A stretch of DNA of 64,000 bases from CAYJFQ01 sp964369955 (GCA_964369955.1 CAYJFQ010000006.1:16891-80890), one strand, 5' to 3'. Positions 45,309 through 53,950 are shown, counted from the first letter of the stretch. A program made the numbers and translations. The notes: generated from the sequence alone by a model not told the origin.

Positions 45309-46382
45309 ATGAAAAGAAAATTAAATATCGGAAGACTGTTACTATTTATTGGATGCATTATAGCTTGCCTAGCCATACTAGGTTTTTTAGTTGTTAACAT
45401 TCATCAATTCATTCTACAATCACAAATTACTATAAAATTCAAAGATGAAATCACAACAGTCGAAGTATTAGACTCAACATTTAAAACATCAGATGCAGTG
45501 GAAAGCAGTTCTGGAGCTGTGACTTACCCAACCCTATCAACTGACAAAACAGGCGAGTTCCAAGTAATCTATACAGTTACAGATGAAAATCAAAACACTA
45601 AAGAATTTGAACATACTATTAAAGTAATTGATAGTATTCCTCCAACAGTAAATATTAACTCAAGAGTAGTATTCATCCAACAACAAGACTATGACCTATC
45701 ACTGAATTTAATAGGAGATTCACAAGACCAATACGATGGACTAATAGAGACGGAAATTACCGGGGAAATAAAAGAATTACCAGGAGTTTATGTTGTGTCC
45801 TATAGTGCAACAGACTCAAGTGGAAACAAGAGTGTTGAGGAAGTCTACTATCTTTACAACATCACTCCAGAAACAATACTAGAACCTTTTATGATTGATG
45901 AGGTAATAGTGGTAAACCATAAAATACCACTTCCAAAAGATTACGATCCAGGAAGAAGTATCGAGGCTGACCAATTAATGAGATCGTTAATTGATGCAGG
46001 CAAAGAAGAAGGTTATCATTTTATTGAGAAAGCGAGTTATCGTAGTTATGACACTCAACAACAAATATACGACTTAGAAAAACCAAACTATACAATTCAC
46101 GAATTTGAAATGTATGTCGCAAAACCTGGATACTCTGAATACCAAACAGGATTAACCTTCAGCATCACAGATGGATCTACAGACTTTTCAAACTCACCAG
46201 CTTATCAATGGTTAATTGATAACTGTGCAGAATACGGATTTATCCTTAGATATCCAGAAGGAAAAGAAGATATAACTGGCTTTGCCTACGATCCTACAAC
46301 CCTTAGATATGTAGGCGCAAAGATAGCTCCAGAAATAATGGAAAGTAATCTCACATTAGAAGAATACTTGAATATCGATTAA
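45309..46382 (+). CDS. VanY-like (M15) D,D-carboxypeptidase pseudoenzyme with Ig-like domains
   Basis: A 357-residue membrane-anchored protein: one N-terminal helix (about 10-34), one or two bacterial Ig-like domains (about 40-195), then a C-terminal M15/VanY fold (about 210-357). The zinc site of this family is SEHxxGxAxD plus a later His in WH. Here the first motif reads SEYQTGLTFSI (about 277-287), so His and Asp are Tyr and Ser. The second reads DPTTLRYVG (about 328-336), so the Trp-His is Thr-Thr. All three zinc ligands are missing while the fold sequence is kept, so it is probably a non-catalytic peptidoglycan-binding protein. It follows rsmI by 3 bases in the tmk operon. Confidence 0.8.
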   Translation: MKRKLNIGRLLLFIGCIIACLAILGFLVVNIHQFILQSQITIKFKDEITTVEVLDSTFKTSDAVESSSGAVTYPTLSTDKTGEFQVIYTVTDENQNTKEFEHTIKVIDSIPPTVNINSRVVFIQQQDYDLSLNLIGDSQDQYDGLIETEITGEIKELPGVYVVSYSATDSSGNKSVEEVYYLYNITPETILEPFMIDEVIVVNHKIPLPKDYDPGRSIEADQLMRSLIDAGKEEGYHFIEKASYRSYDTQQQIYDLEKPNYTIHEFEMYVAKPGYSEYQTGLTFSITDGSTDFSNSPAYQWLIDNCAEYGFILRYPEGKEDITGFAYDPTTLRYVGAKIAPEIMESNLTLEEYLNID

Positions 46383-46387
46383 ATTTT

Positions 46388-46462
46388 GCCCCCATAGTAA
46401 AAGGGATATTACAAGCCCCTCCTAAGGGTTAGTTGTAGGTTCGAGTCCTACTGGGGGTGCCA
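46388..46462 (+). tRNA. tRNA-Arg (anticodon CCU)
   Basis: A complete cloverleaf: acceptor GCCCCCA/TGGGGGT (one G-U), D stem GTAA/TTAC, anticodon stem AGCCC/GGGTT with loop CTCCTAA (anticodon CCU, reading AGG), T arm GTAGG-TTCGAGT-CCTAC. Encoded GCCA end. It begins five bases after the VanY-like gene stop. Confidence 0.93.
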
Positions 46463-46541
46463 TTTTTTGAAATTTAAGCTAAGTAGAAATAGGTAGTTTT
46501 TATTGTATAATTACATATTGATTATTGTGGAGGTCTTTAAA

Positions 46542-46985
46542 ATAAAAAAAAGAATTAGTTCTAGAGGTGTTATAATAGAAAATAATAATGTATATGCTAT
46601 ATTTAGAAGAAAATTAAAAGACGATGGGACAAAAAAGGAATATTATGTTATACCAGGTGGTGGCATCAATGAAAATGAAACATTAGAAGATAATGTAATT
46701 AGAGAAATGAAAGAAGAATTATCTGTTGATGTTAAAATTAAAGGATATTTGGGAAAAGATGAAAATAAAGATTCAATAGCCTATTTTTTTAGTTGTGAAA
46801 TTATAGGTGGCATTCCAAAACTAAGTGGAGAAGAACTTGAACGATGTTCAGAATCTAATTATTATGAAATCAGGAAAATTTCGATAAATGATTTAAATAA
46901 AATAGATATATTATCTATAGATATGATTTTAAAAGCCATTGATATTGAATATACAGAAAAAGAAGTTGTAAAAAAATACTTATAA
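46542..46985 (+). CDS. Nudix hydrolase, inferred AUA start
   Basis: Hydrolyses a nucleoside-diphosphate-linked compound. The Nudix box is complete: GGGINENE, then REMKEELSV with all catalytic Glu residues. No ATG lies at the expected N-terminus. A strong site GGAGG (46529-46533) is 8 bases before the codons ATA AAA AAA AGA, giving IKKRISSRGVIIEN, exactly where such proteins begin, so I infer an AUA start. An in-frame GTG at 46527 and TTG at 46503 are alternatives without a ribosome site. About 147 residues from the AUA. It is monocistronic; substrate unknown. Confidence 0.75.
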   Translation: MKKRISSRGVIIENNNVYAIFRRKLKDDGTKKEYYVIPGGGINENETLEDNVIREMKEELSVDVKIKGYLGKDENKDSIAYFFSCEIIGGIPKLSGEELERCSESNYYEIRKISINDLNKIDILSIDMILKAIDIEYTEKEVVKKYL

Positions 46986-47145
46986 GTATGAGAAATATAA
47001 AATGAAAAATTTTATTATAAAATAATAAATTATTCTAAAAAATCAAATAAAACCATATTTTAATAAAAATTTATAACCTGTTTATAATACGTGCCATTTG
47101 TTTAATGGCAAATAAAAGATAGCAAACCAAAATTATATAAGAACA

Positions 47146-47185
47146 AGACTCCAGAAATTTAAACACTTTAAATTTGTGGAGTCTT
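47146..47185. terminator. Long inverted-repeat terminator
   Basis: Two stacked stems (AGACTCCA/TGGAGTCT, 47146-47153 with 47177-47184; AAATTTAAA/TTTAAATTT inside) with one mismatch and loop CAC, then T-rich sequence. It separates the Nudix gene from the decayed MerR gene. The rest of 46986-47190 is AT-rich with a small hairpin (GCCATT/AATGGC near 47095-47110). Confidence 0.7.
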
Positions 47186-47190
47186 TATTG

Positions 47191-47984
47191 TTAAAGGGCA
47201 ACTACCTCAATATAGATTTTAATAACATACTCTTCAATACTATTAATTGATAACTAATCTAAAATCATATACTCAAAAAAGTATTTGCCAAGTGTTAGTT
47301 TATTTTCATTTGCATAGTCAATTATGTTATGATAAGCATCTTCAATTGTAAAGTAACCATCTTGATGATAATAGTTTAAATAATTACCAACTTTTTTATA
47401 AGAGTAGAATTGCCTTTGTTTTTGTTTTACTGAAATGGTAATCAAAAAAAGTTATGTTCTCAAAGTCCTCATTCTTAATGATATGACCAACTGCACAAGA
47501 TAGATTTAAGGCACTATCACTAGAGTTTCTAATATGTTGAGAAAATGTTTTGTAGTAACCGTCATCCTCACTTTTAGTTATGTATAAAATTTCTTTTTCT
47601 TCAAAAATTATTTGAAATTTATTATCATAACTGTTGAAGTAAGTTTCAATAGCATTTTCTTTTTCTTTGATTAAGTTAATCGTGCAATTTGTTTTGCTAA
47701 CTTCATTTTCTAATTTTATTTTGTGTTATTTTAATAAGTTCAAAAAAGTTATCATGGTTTCAGCAATTCATGTAATTCTTTATTGCATTTAAAGTGAGAT
47801 CTATATTTTTTAAGGATTTTATTAGAAAAAACGATTAGACTTGAAAAGTAGATTAAGCACGAAAACCATTAGCTGATTTTTCTTTAGGAGAAAATGCTCC
47901 TTCCTTATCATAGTAAAATAAAGTATGTTTAGAAACTCCTACTAATCTTGCAAATTCACTTGTTGAGATTAAATTCTTAAAAAT
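47191..47984 (-). pseudogene. Decayed MerR-family regulator with GyrI-like domain
   Basis: A disrupted paralogue of the intact regulator at 53159. In order on the minus strand one can read STSEFARLVGVSKHTLFYYD, then stops, SLKNIDLTLNAIKNYMNC, more stops and frameshifts, then NYLNYYHQDGYFTIEDAYHN and EYMILD. A TAG follows where the paralogue has GAG, then LSINSIEEYVIKI. Several lesions exclude a single sequencing slip. As in the paralogue, the frame begins at ATT (47984) with AAGGGG 7 bases upstream and no ATG, GTG or TTG between. The divergent GNAT gene still carries the regulator's operator-promoter. Confidence 0.88.
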
Positions 47985-47995
47985 GTTATTTCCCC

Positions 47996-48026
47996 TTGCA
48001 TATAGAGTAACTCTATAATGTATACT
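47996..48026 (+). promoter_or_regulatory. MerR-type promoter-operator of the GNAT gene
   Basis: TTGCAT (47996-48001) and TATACT (48021-48026) are 19 bases apart, the over-long spacer typical of MerR-activated promoters. The perfect palindrome TATAGAGT-A-ACTCTATA (48001-48017) fills the spacer. The same design recurs at 53115-53145. Confidence 0.8.
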
Positions 48027-48055
48027 ACTATTGTACTGAAATAAGGAGTAATAAT

Positions 48056-48598
48056 ATGCAATTAATTGAAAAAAATATCACTAAAAAATTAAAGGATTAT
48101 GATGAAATTGGAGAATTTATGAAAAGAGTTTTCCCAAAAGAAGAACTAATGCCGATGTGGTTAATATGTTTAGTTTCTAAAATGAAGAACTATAACTTTA
48201 AAGCCTACTATGATGGCGAAATGTTTGTCGGGTTACTGTTCACTATTAATTCTAAAGATTCACTATTTGTTTTCTATATCGCAGTTAATGATGAAGTTCA
48301 ATCAAAAGGATATGGCACTAAGCTATTAGCAGAACTATTTAGACAATATCCAGATAAACCAATATCACTATTCATCGAGACAATGGATGATACACAAGCA
48401 ACTAACTATCAACAAAGAGTAAAAAGACTTACTTTTTATAAACGTAATGGATTTTATCATACAGGAATAAAAGCAGGAACTAAAACACCGTTTATCGATA
48501 TTCTTTCTACGAATGAAAACTTCAGTGTTAAAGAAGCTAAGAAATTACTTAGAATGATGCCAATGAAGATATTTACTTCAGAACTAAACAATCAGTAA
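48056..48598 (+). CDS. GNAT family N-acetyltransferase
   Basis: A 180-residue acetyl-CoA-dependent acetyltransferase. The acetyl-CoA loop is VQSKGYGTKLLAEL (about 82-95), preceded by the beta strand LFVFYIAVND, and YKRNGFYHTG marks the C-terminal half. AAGGAG precedes the ATG. The promoter is of MerR type and divergent from the decayed MerR gene, so it was probably induced by that regulator's ligand; a drug- or polyamine-acetylating role is a guess. Its regulator being broken, expression may now rely on the paralogue. Confidence 0.88.
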   Translation: MQLIEKNITKKLKDYDEIGEFMKRVFPKEELMPMWLICLVSKMKNYNFKAYYDGEMFVGLLFTINSKDSLFVFYIAVNDEVQSKGYGTKLLAELFRQYPDKPISLFIETMDDTQATNYQQRVKRLTFYKRNGFYHTGIKAGTKTPFIDILSTNENFSVKEAKKLLRMMPMKIFTSELNNQ

Positions 48599-48679
48599 CT
48601 TTATTTTTGTTAAATATTGTAACTAAGTGTAATATAAGTAATAATTAAAGATAGATTTATACAAACGGAGGAGTATAGT

Positions 48680-49681
48680 ATGCCCTTAATAATAGTAAGA
48701 AATGATATTACAAAAATGGAAGTGGATGCAATTGTCAATGCCGCTAACAATTCTTTATTAGGCGGTGGTGGAGTTAATGGTGCAATCCATGCGGCTGCCG
48801 GACCTAGATTATTAACTGAGTGTAGAACTTTAGGTGGATGCGAAACGGGTCAAGCAAAAATTACTAAAGCTTATAACTTAAAATCTAAATATGTTATTCA
48901 TACCGTAGGACCAGTTTGGAATAGAGGTAATAAAGAAGAAGAAAAGTTATTGGCTGATAGTTATAAAAACTCATTGCAATTAGCTATTGATAATAACTTA
49001 GAAAGCGTTGCCTTCCCATTAATTTCTACTGGAGCTTTTAAGCTACCAATAGATAATGCTATAAATATCGCGACAACTGTCATTAGAAATTTCTTAATAG
49101 AACATGAGATGACAATTTATTTAGTTGTATATGATAGAAAATCTTTAATAATTTCCCAAGATTTATTTGAAGATGTATCACAATATATCGATGATAATTA
49201 TGTTGACCAACACACAAGTCCAAGCAGAATTACTTTATTGAATAGTGAACATAGAAATTCTTACAGCATACCCCCAATCAGAAAAAAACCTGATAGCTCA
49301 ATAACTGAACGGAACTTAGAAAATATGCTTCTAGATATTGAAGATACATTCTCAGAAAGGTTATTAAAGTTAATTGATATAAAAGGCTATACTGATGTAG
49401 AAACCTATAAGAAGGCAAATATAGATCGAAGATTATTCTCAAAAATAAAAGGAAGTAAAAACTATCGACCTAAAAAACAAACAGTCATTGCTTTTTGTTT
49501 GGCTCTAGAATTAAACATTGACGAAACTAAAGATTTCTTATTAACTGCTGGTTATGCTCTTTCGAATAGTAGTCAGTTTGATTTAATAATTCGATACCAT
49601 ATTGATAATGAGATTTATGATGTCTATGAGGTAAATCAATCTCTATTCCACTTTAATCAAAATCTATTAGGGGTAGAATAA
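48680..49681 (+). CDS. Macrodomain protein with HTH-like C-terminal domain
   Basis: Residues 1-165 are an ADP-ribose-binding macrodomain (DAIVNAANNSLLGGGGVNGAIHAAAGP, GPVWNRG, FPLISTGAFKLP), related to MacroD-type de-ADP-ribosylases and O-acetyl-ADP-ribose deacetylases. After a linker, residues about 220-333 hold a second domain (SERLLKLIDIKGYTDVETYK, DRRLFSKIKGSKNYRPK, LELNIDETKDFLLTAGYAL). This resembles a Xre-like helix-turn-helix and is found fused to macrodomains in other Gram-positives. GGAGGAG lies ahead of the ATG. It could reverse ADP-ribosylation or sense ADP-ribose to control genes; which is not decidable here. Confidence 0.82.
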   Translation: MPLIIVRNDITKMEVDAIVNAANNSLLGGGGVNGAIHAAAGPRLLTECRTLGGCETGQAKITKAYNLKSKYVIHTVGPVWNRGNKEEEKLLADSYKNSLQLAIDNNLESVAFPLISTGAFKLPIDNAINIATTVIRNFLIEHEMTIYLVVYDRKSLIISQDLFEDVSQYIDDNYVDQHTSPSRITLLNSEHRNSYSIPPIRKKPDSSITERNLENMLLDIEDTFSERLLKLIDIKGYTDVETYKKANIDRRLFSKIKGSKNYRPKKQTVIAFCLALELNIDETKDFLLTAGYALSNSSQFDLIIRYHIDNEIYDVYEVNQSLFHFNQNLLGVE

Positions 49682-49688
49682 TAAAAAC

Positions 49689-49715
49689 AAAGATAACTAT
49701 CAATAGTTATCTTTT
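49689..49715 (+). terminator. Terminator after the macrodomain gene
   Basis: An 11-bp stem (49689-49699 with 49704-49714), loop TCAA, then T. Confidence 0.8.
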
Positions 49716-49824
49716 AAATTATTCATTTAAATTTATTACTAGTTAGATAAATTACTATGCTTGTTTATTGAATAGAAACAAAAGATAGTGCATAATTATA
49801 AGGTTAAATTATGGGAGATAAATT

Positions 49825-51591
49825 ATGGACAATACTAAACAAAAAACTGATAAAGATGTGATTAAAAGATTTATTTCATACTATAAACCACATAAAAAAC
49901 TATTCTTTCTTGATATGGCTTGTTCATTGGGGTCAGCTATACTAACTTTAATTTTCCCATTAATCACAAAAAGAATCTTAGATGTTGTAATCCCTAATGG
50001 TAATCACAATGAACTGATATTTTTAGGAACTTTACTAGTAGCTATTTATGTTATGATCTCTTTATTTTCATATTTTATAAATTATTGGGGACATATTGTC
50101 GGGGTCAGAATTGAAGCAGATATTCGTGAAGATTTGTTTTCTCATCTTCAAAAACTATCATTCAAGTATTACGACTCAAACAGAACAGGTCAAATTATGT
50201 CTAAGATTCTAAATGACTTGTTTGATATTACAGAACTTGCGCATCATGGTCCAGAAGATGTCTTTATTTCTATTGTAATGTTTTTAGGATCTTCAATTAT
50301 CCTATTTAATATTGAATGGCGATTAACTTTATGTATATTAATTATGTTGCCAATTATTACATGGTTTGGAGCTACTAGAAGAAGAAAAATGAAAAGGGCT
50401 TTTGCAGATGTAAGAGTAAAAATAGCGGATGTAAATGCATTAGTAGAAAATAGCATTAGTGGTATTCGTGTAGTCCAGTCATTTACTAACGAAGAACATG
50501 AAATAGAAAAGTTCCACCAAGGTAATGAACTATTCAAAAGTTCGAAGAAGATATCGTATAATGCGATGTCTAACTTTGTTTCGGGAATGAGTTTTTTAAC
50601 TAATTCTTGCAATGTTGTAGTTCTAATGGTTGGTGGTTTTAGTGTAATTAATGGTAGTATGGACATTTCTGATTTAGTAGTGTTCCTATTATATGTAAAC
50701 ATTATTCTACAACCGATTCAAAAACTAACTAACTTCACTCAACAATTTGAGCAGGGAATGAGCGGTTTTAGAAGATTCTTAGAAATTATGGATACTGATG
50801 TGGAAATTAAAGATAAGCCCAATGCAACTAAACTTACTAATGTAAAGGGAGATATCCAATTCCATAACGTTACTTTTAAATATAATGATGAAGAAGATGT
50901 TTTAAATAATATTTCTTTAAAAATAGAAGGAGGAAAGACTGTTGCGTTAGTAGGTCCTTCTGGCGGAGGAAAAACTACCCTATGTCAATTAATCCCTAGA
51001 TTCTATGACTGTTTAGAAGGATATATTACTTTAGACGGAATCGATATTAGAGATTATAAATTAAATAGTCTAAGAGATAAAATTGGAATAGTTCAACAAG
51101 ACATTTTCTTATTTGCGGGAACTATCAAAGAAAATATAAAGTACGGAAATACTAACGCAAGTGACCAAGAAGTCATGCAAGCGGCTAAAAGAGCTAAAGT
51201 TCATGATTTTGTTATGAGCTGCCCTAATGGATATGAAACAAATGTTGGAGAAAAGGGAGTGAGATTATCAGGTGGTCAAAAACAAAGAATCAGTATCGCA
51301 AGAGCCTTCTTAAAAAACCCTCCAATAATGATTTTAGATGAAGCAACCTCAGCCCTAGACAATCAAACTGAGCAAAAGATTCAGCAATCACTAAATGAGC
51401 TATCTGTAGGCAGAACAACACTTGTAATAGCTCATCGCTTATCAACAATAAAAAACGCTGATGAAATAATTGTCATCACTGAACAGGGGGTAGTAGAACA
51501 TGGTAACCATCAAGAGTTATATGATAATAATGGTTTATACACTAAGTTATATGATGCACAGTTCAAAACCCACGAAGATGAAGAATTTTAA
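49825..51591 (+). CDS. ABC exporter, fused membrane and ATPase domains
   Basis: A 588-residue half-transporter of the MsbA/LmrA/YfiB type. Residues about 25-310 carry six helices; about 335-575 the ATPase: Walker A GPSGGGKTT, Q-loop VQQDIFLFAGT, signature LSGGQKQR, Walker B MILDEATSALD and H-loop AHRL. It would work as a homodimer or with a partner not seen here. Lipid or multidrug export is usual for the family. Single gene, with a terminator close behind. Confidence 0.93.
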   Translation: MDNTKQKTDKDVIKRFISYYKPHKKLFFLDMACSLGSAILTLIFPLITKRILDVVIPNGNHNELIFLGTLLVAIYVMISLFSYFINYWGHIVGVRIEADIREDLFSHLQKLSFKYYDSNRTGQIMSKILNDLFDITELAHHGPEDVFISIVMFLGSSIILFNIEWRLTLCILIMLPIITWFGATRRRKMKRAFADVRVKIADVNALVENSISGIRVVQSFTNEEHEIEKFHQGNELFKSSKKISYNAMSNFVSGMSFLTNSCNVVVLMVGGFSVINGSMDISDLVVFLLYVNIILQPIQKLTNFTQQFEQGMSGFRRFLEIMDTDVEIKDKPNATKLTNVKGDIQFHNVTFKYNDEEDVLNNISLKIEGGKTVALVGPSGGGKTTLCQLIPRFYDCLEGYITLDGIDIRDYKLNSLRDKIGIVQQDIFLFAGTIKENIKYGNTNASDQEVMQAAKRAKVHDFVMSCPNGYETNVGEKGVRLSGGQKQRISIARAFLKNPPIMILDEATSALDNQTEQKIQQSLNELSVGRTTLVIAHRLSTIKNADEIIVITEQGVVEHGNHQELYDNNGLYTKLYDAQFKTHEDEEF

Positions 51592-51621
51592 AAAAGAAGC
51601 AACCATTAAGCTTCTTTTCTT
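51592..51621 (+). terminator. Terminator after the ABC exporter gene
   Basis: AAAAGAAGC (51592-51600) pairs with GCTTCTTTT (51610-51618). Confidence 0.75.
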
Positions 51622-51726
51622 TTTAGTTATCTTTACGAATTATTAAAAGCAAGATACAACCAACAAACCAAAAGATACTTGCATCAAGGTGGAGAATTTA
51701 TTATAGGCGATTTTAAATTATTTGTT

Positions 51727-53047
51727 TTAAGCTTTTGATATTTTTTTCCACATGTAAATAGCAATTACAAAAGCGAAGAATGCGGAAGTTGTTTGCGCTA
51801 AGAACATGCCATTAACACCTATTGAAAAAGCAAGGGCAACAAAGCATATTAGTGGTAGAACAATAGAATCCAAAAGCATAAGTGTCATAGCTTCTTTAGG
51901 CTTCTCAAACGCACTTAGAAATGTACCTACTAAAATATTAAACCAATTAAATAAATAGGAAAATGCATAAATTGTTAAACCTGTGGTTGCGATATCAATC
52001 ATTTTTACATCACTTTCATTTGTAAACATAGACACTAAAAAATCTGGAAAGAGAAGCATAATAGCAAGTGCTAATACTGGAATAGATGCTGATAGGATAC
52101 ATACCTTTTTAAAAGTTTCATTCACTTGTTTATGATTTTTAGCGCCGACATTAAAGCTTATAACAGGTTGTATAGAGCTAATAACACCCATAATTACAGG
52201 TATTAATAGCATTTCAATATATGAAATAACTGACATAGCCGCAACTCCACTTCCCCCTGCGATGGTAAGCATAAGTCCGTTTGTTACGACTGCCATAAGC
52301 GAACCGGCAATGCTTTGAAAAAATTCAGGAAAACCATTTGCAATAACCATTTTTAAGTCACTTATAGAAATTTTGGGTTTAGTAAATTTAAGTTCAAGCT
52401 TATTTCTGATAAATGGTAGCATTAATAAAATAGAACCAAACACCATTCCGATAGTTGTCGCAAGTGAAGCATAAGAAATGCCAAGACCCAAATGCACAAT
52501 AAAATAATAGTCTAAAGCGATATTAACAAACGCTGTCCATACATTTACCCATGTACTTCTTGTTACTTTGCCACATATCAGCAAGAAATTGTCAAATGCG
52601 AATAGTGGATCAATTAGCGGAATGGCAGGAATCATTACCTTAACATAGTCATATGCAAGGGAAGCGAGCTCGCAGACTTTGATTAACGCAAAAATTATAT
52701 CCTTTGCAACAAAAGATGATACAATTGCAAAATTATTCCAAGAATAAAAATCATAAGCGTACTAGCAGAAAAAACTCGAGAGGCTTGTTTTTGTTTTCCT
52801 TCGCCAAATAAAACACCGATACGAATACCAGCGCCACTGGCAAGCATTCCCATAATTCCAAATATTGTCATCATAATTGGCATAACAAGATTAACTGCTG
52901 CGAGTGCAGAGCTGCCTATAAAGTTACCCATAAAAATGCCATCAATCACCATATTAATTGAACCAACTATCATTGATATAACACTGGGTATGGCAAGCTT
53001 TCTAATTAGTTTTTCAATCGCATTGTACCGTAATCATCATTTGTCAT
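51727..53047 (-). pseudogene. Frameshifted MATE-family efflux transporter
   Basis: Taken together the minus-strand frames spell a full-length MATE pump (about 440 codons) interrupted by at least two frameshifts. The start MTNDDYGT (ATG at 53047, GGAGACGG ahead) runs into a stop after 13 codons. The frame AIEKLIRKLAIPSVIS continues through MIVGSINMVIDGIFMGN until about 52695. A third frame, FALIKVCELASLAYDYVKVM, runs to the stop at 51727 and ends in AIYMWKKISKA. Only single-base indels are needed to restore it, so the break is recent or an assembly error. Its promoter is MerR-type and divergent from the intact regulator. Confidence 0.85.
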
Positions 53048-53114
53048 TTTAGTTTCCGTCTCCATTTATTAGTATATTTCATCTTGCAATATAAACTCTT
53101 TATACTATAATAAG

Positions 53115-53145
53115 AGTATACACTATAGAGTTACTTTATATGCAA
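53115..53145 (-). promoter_or_regulatory. MerR-type promoter-operator of the MATE gene
   Basis: On the minus strand TTGCAT (53145-53140) and TATACT (53120-53115) have a 19-base spacer that includes an imperfect copy of the palindrome at 48001 (TATAAAGT-A-ACTCTATA). Its position also lets MerR repress its own divergent gene. Confidence 0.75.
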
Positions 53146-53158
53146 GGGGGTTTTTAAA

Positions 53159-53950
53159 ATTTTTGAAAAATATATTTCAACTAGTGAGTTTGCTAAGATG
53201 GTAGGTGTTTCAAAGCACACTTTATTTTATTATGACAAAGAGGGCGTTTTTTGCCCGGAAAAGAAGGATGACAATGGATTTCGTGGTTATTCAATTTTCC
53301 AAATTGAATCATTCTTAGTGATTAAATCATTAAAAGACATGGGCATTCCACTATCTACTATAAAAAAATATCTTGAAACTCGCTCTCCTGAAAATTGCTT
53401 AGAGCTTTTATCAGAACACAAATTTCTGTTAAAAGAGGAAATTAAAAAATTAAACCAAACTATAAAACTTATAGACGAAAAAGAAAATACAATCAAGGAA
53501 TACTTTGAACAAGACTGTAGTCATCCGCAAATTGTTTTTGAAGAAAGTGAATCTTTATTCATTACCAAAAGCGATCCAACTGACTATTACACCAATTTCA
53601 CAAATCATATTAAAAACGCAATGGATTCTGCTTTAAACTTACCTTGTGCAGTTGGACACATTATTAAAAATGAAGACTTTGAAACAAAAGAATACTTTGA
53701 TTATTACTTTAGTAAAACAAATAAAAAAAAGGCTTCTACAATGGTCAAACCTTCTGGAAATTATCTAATCTATTATCATAAAAATGGCTATTTTACAATT
53801 GATGAAGCTTATGGAAAAGTAGTAGAATATGCACAAAGCAATAACATTGAACTAGGTGAATATTTTTATGAGTATATGGTCTTAGATGAGTTATCAGTAA
53901 ATGGAATAGAGAATTATGTTGTTAAGATAGCAATTGCCGTTATTATCTAA
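53159..53950 (+). CDS. MerR-family activator with GyrI-like ligand domain, inferred AUU start
   Basis: BmrR-like regulator of 263 residues. N-terminal MerR helix-turn-helix STSEFAKMVGVSKHTLFYYD and wing (about 5-75), a coiled-coil dimer helix (about 75-115), and a GyrI-like effector domain (about 120-263, SGNYLIYYHKNGYFTIDEAY). The first ATG (53198) would cut the DNA-binding helix. In the same frame there is no ATG, GTG or TTG back to the TAG at 53126. ATT at 53159 is 8 bases after AAGGGGG and is conserved in the decayed paralogue, so I infer an AUU start. It should activate the divergent MATE promoter, and perhaps the GNAT promoter. Confidence 0.85.
   Translation: MFEKYISTSEFAKMVGVSKHTLFYYDKEGVFCPEKKDDNGFRGYSIFQIESFLVIKSLKDMGIPLSTIKKYLETRSPENCLELLSEHKFLLKEEIKKLNQTIKLIDEKENTIKEYFEQDCSHPQIVFEESESLFITKSDPTDYYTNFTNHIKNAMDSALNLPCAVGHIIKNEDFETKEYFDYYFSKTNKKKASTMVKPSGNYLIYYHKNGYFTIDEAYGKVVEYAQSNNIELGEYFYEYMVLDELSVNGIENYVVKIAIAVII

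Noticed and set aside
45309..46382. Active VanY carboxypeptidase and vancomycin-resistance link
   Set aside because: The zinc ligands are absent and no other van genes are near.
46388..46462. Prophage or island attachment site at tRNA-Arg
   Set aside because: No integrase and no repeated tRNA 3' end was noticed downstream.
47254..47445. Short minus-strand ORF as an independent gene
   Set aside because: It is the effector-domain fragment of the decayed MerR gene, matching the C-terminus of the regulator at 53159.
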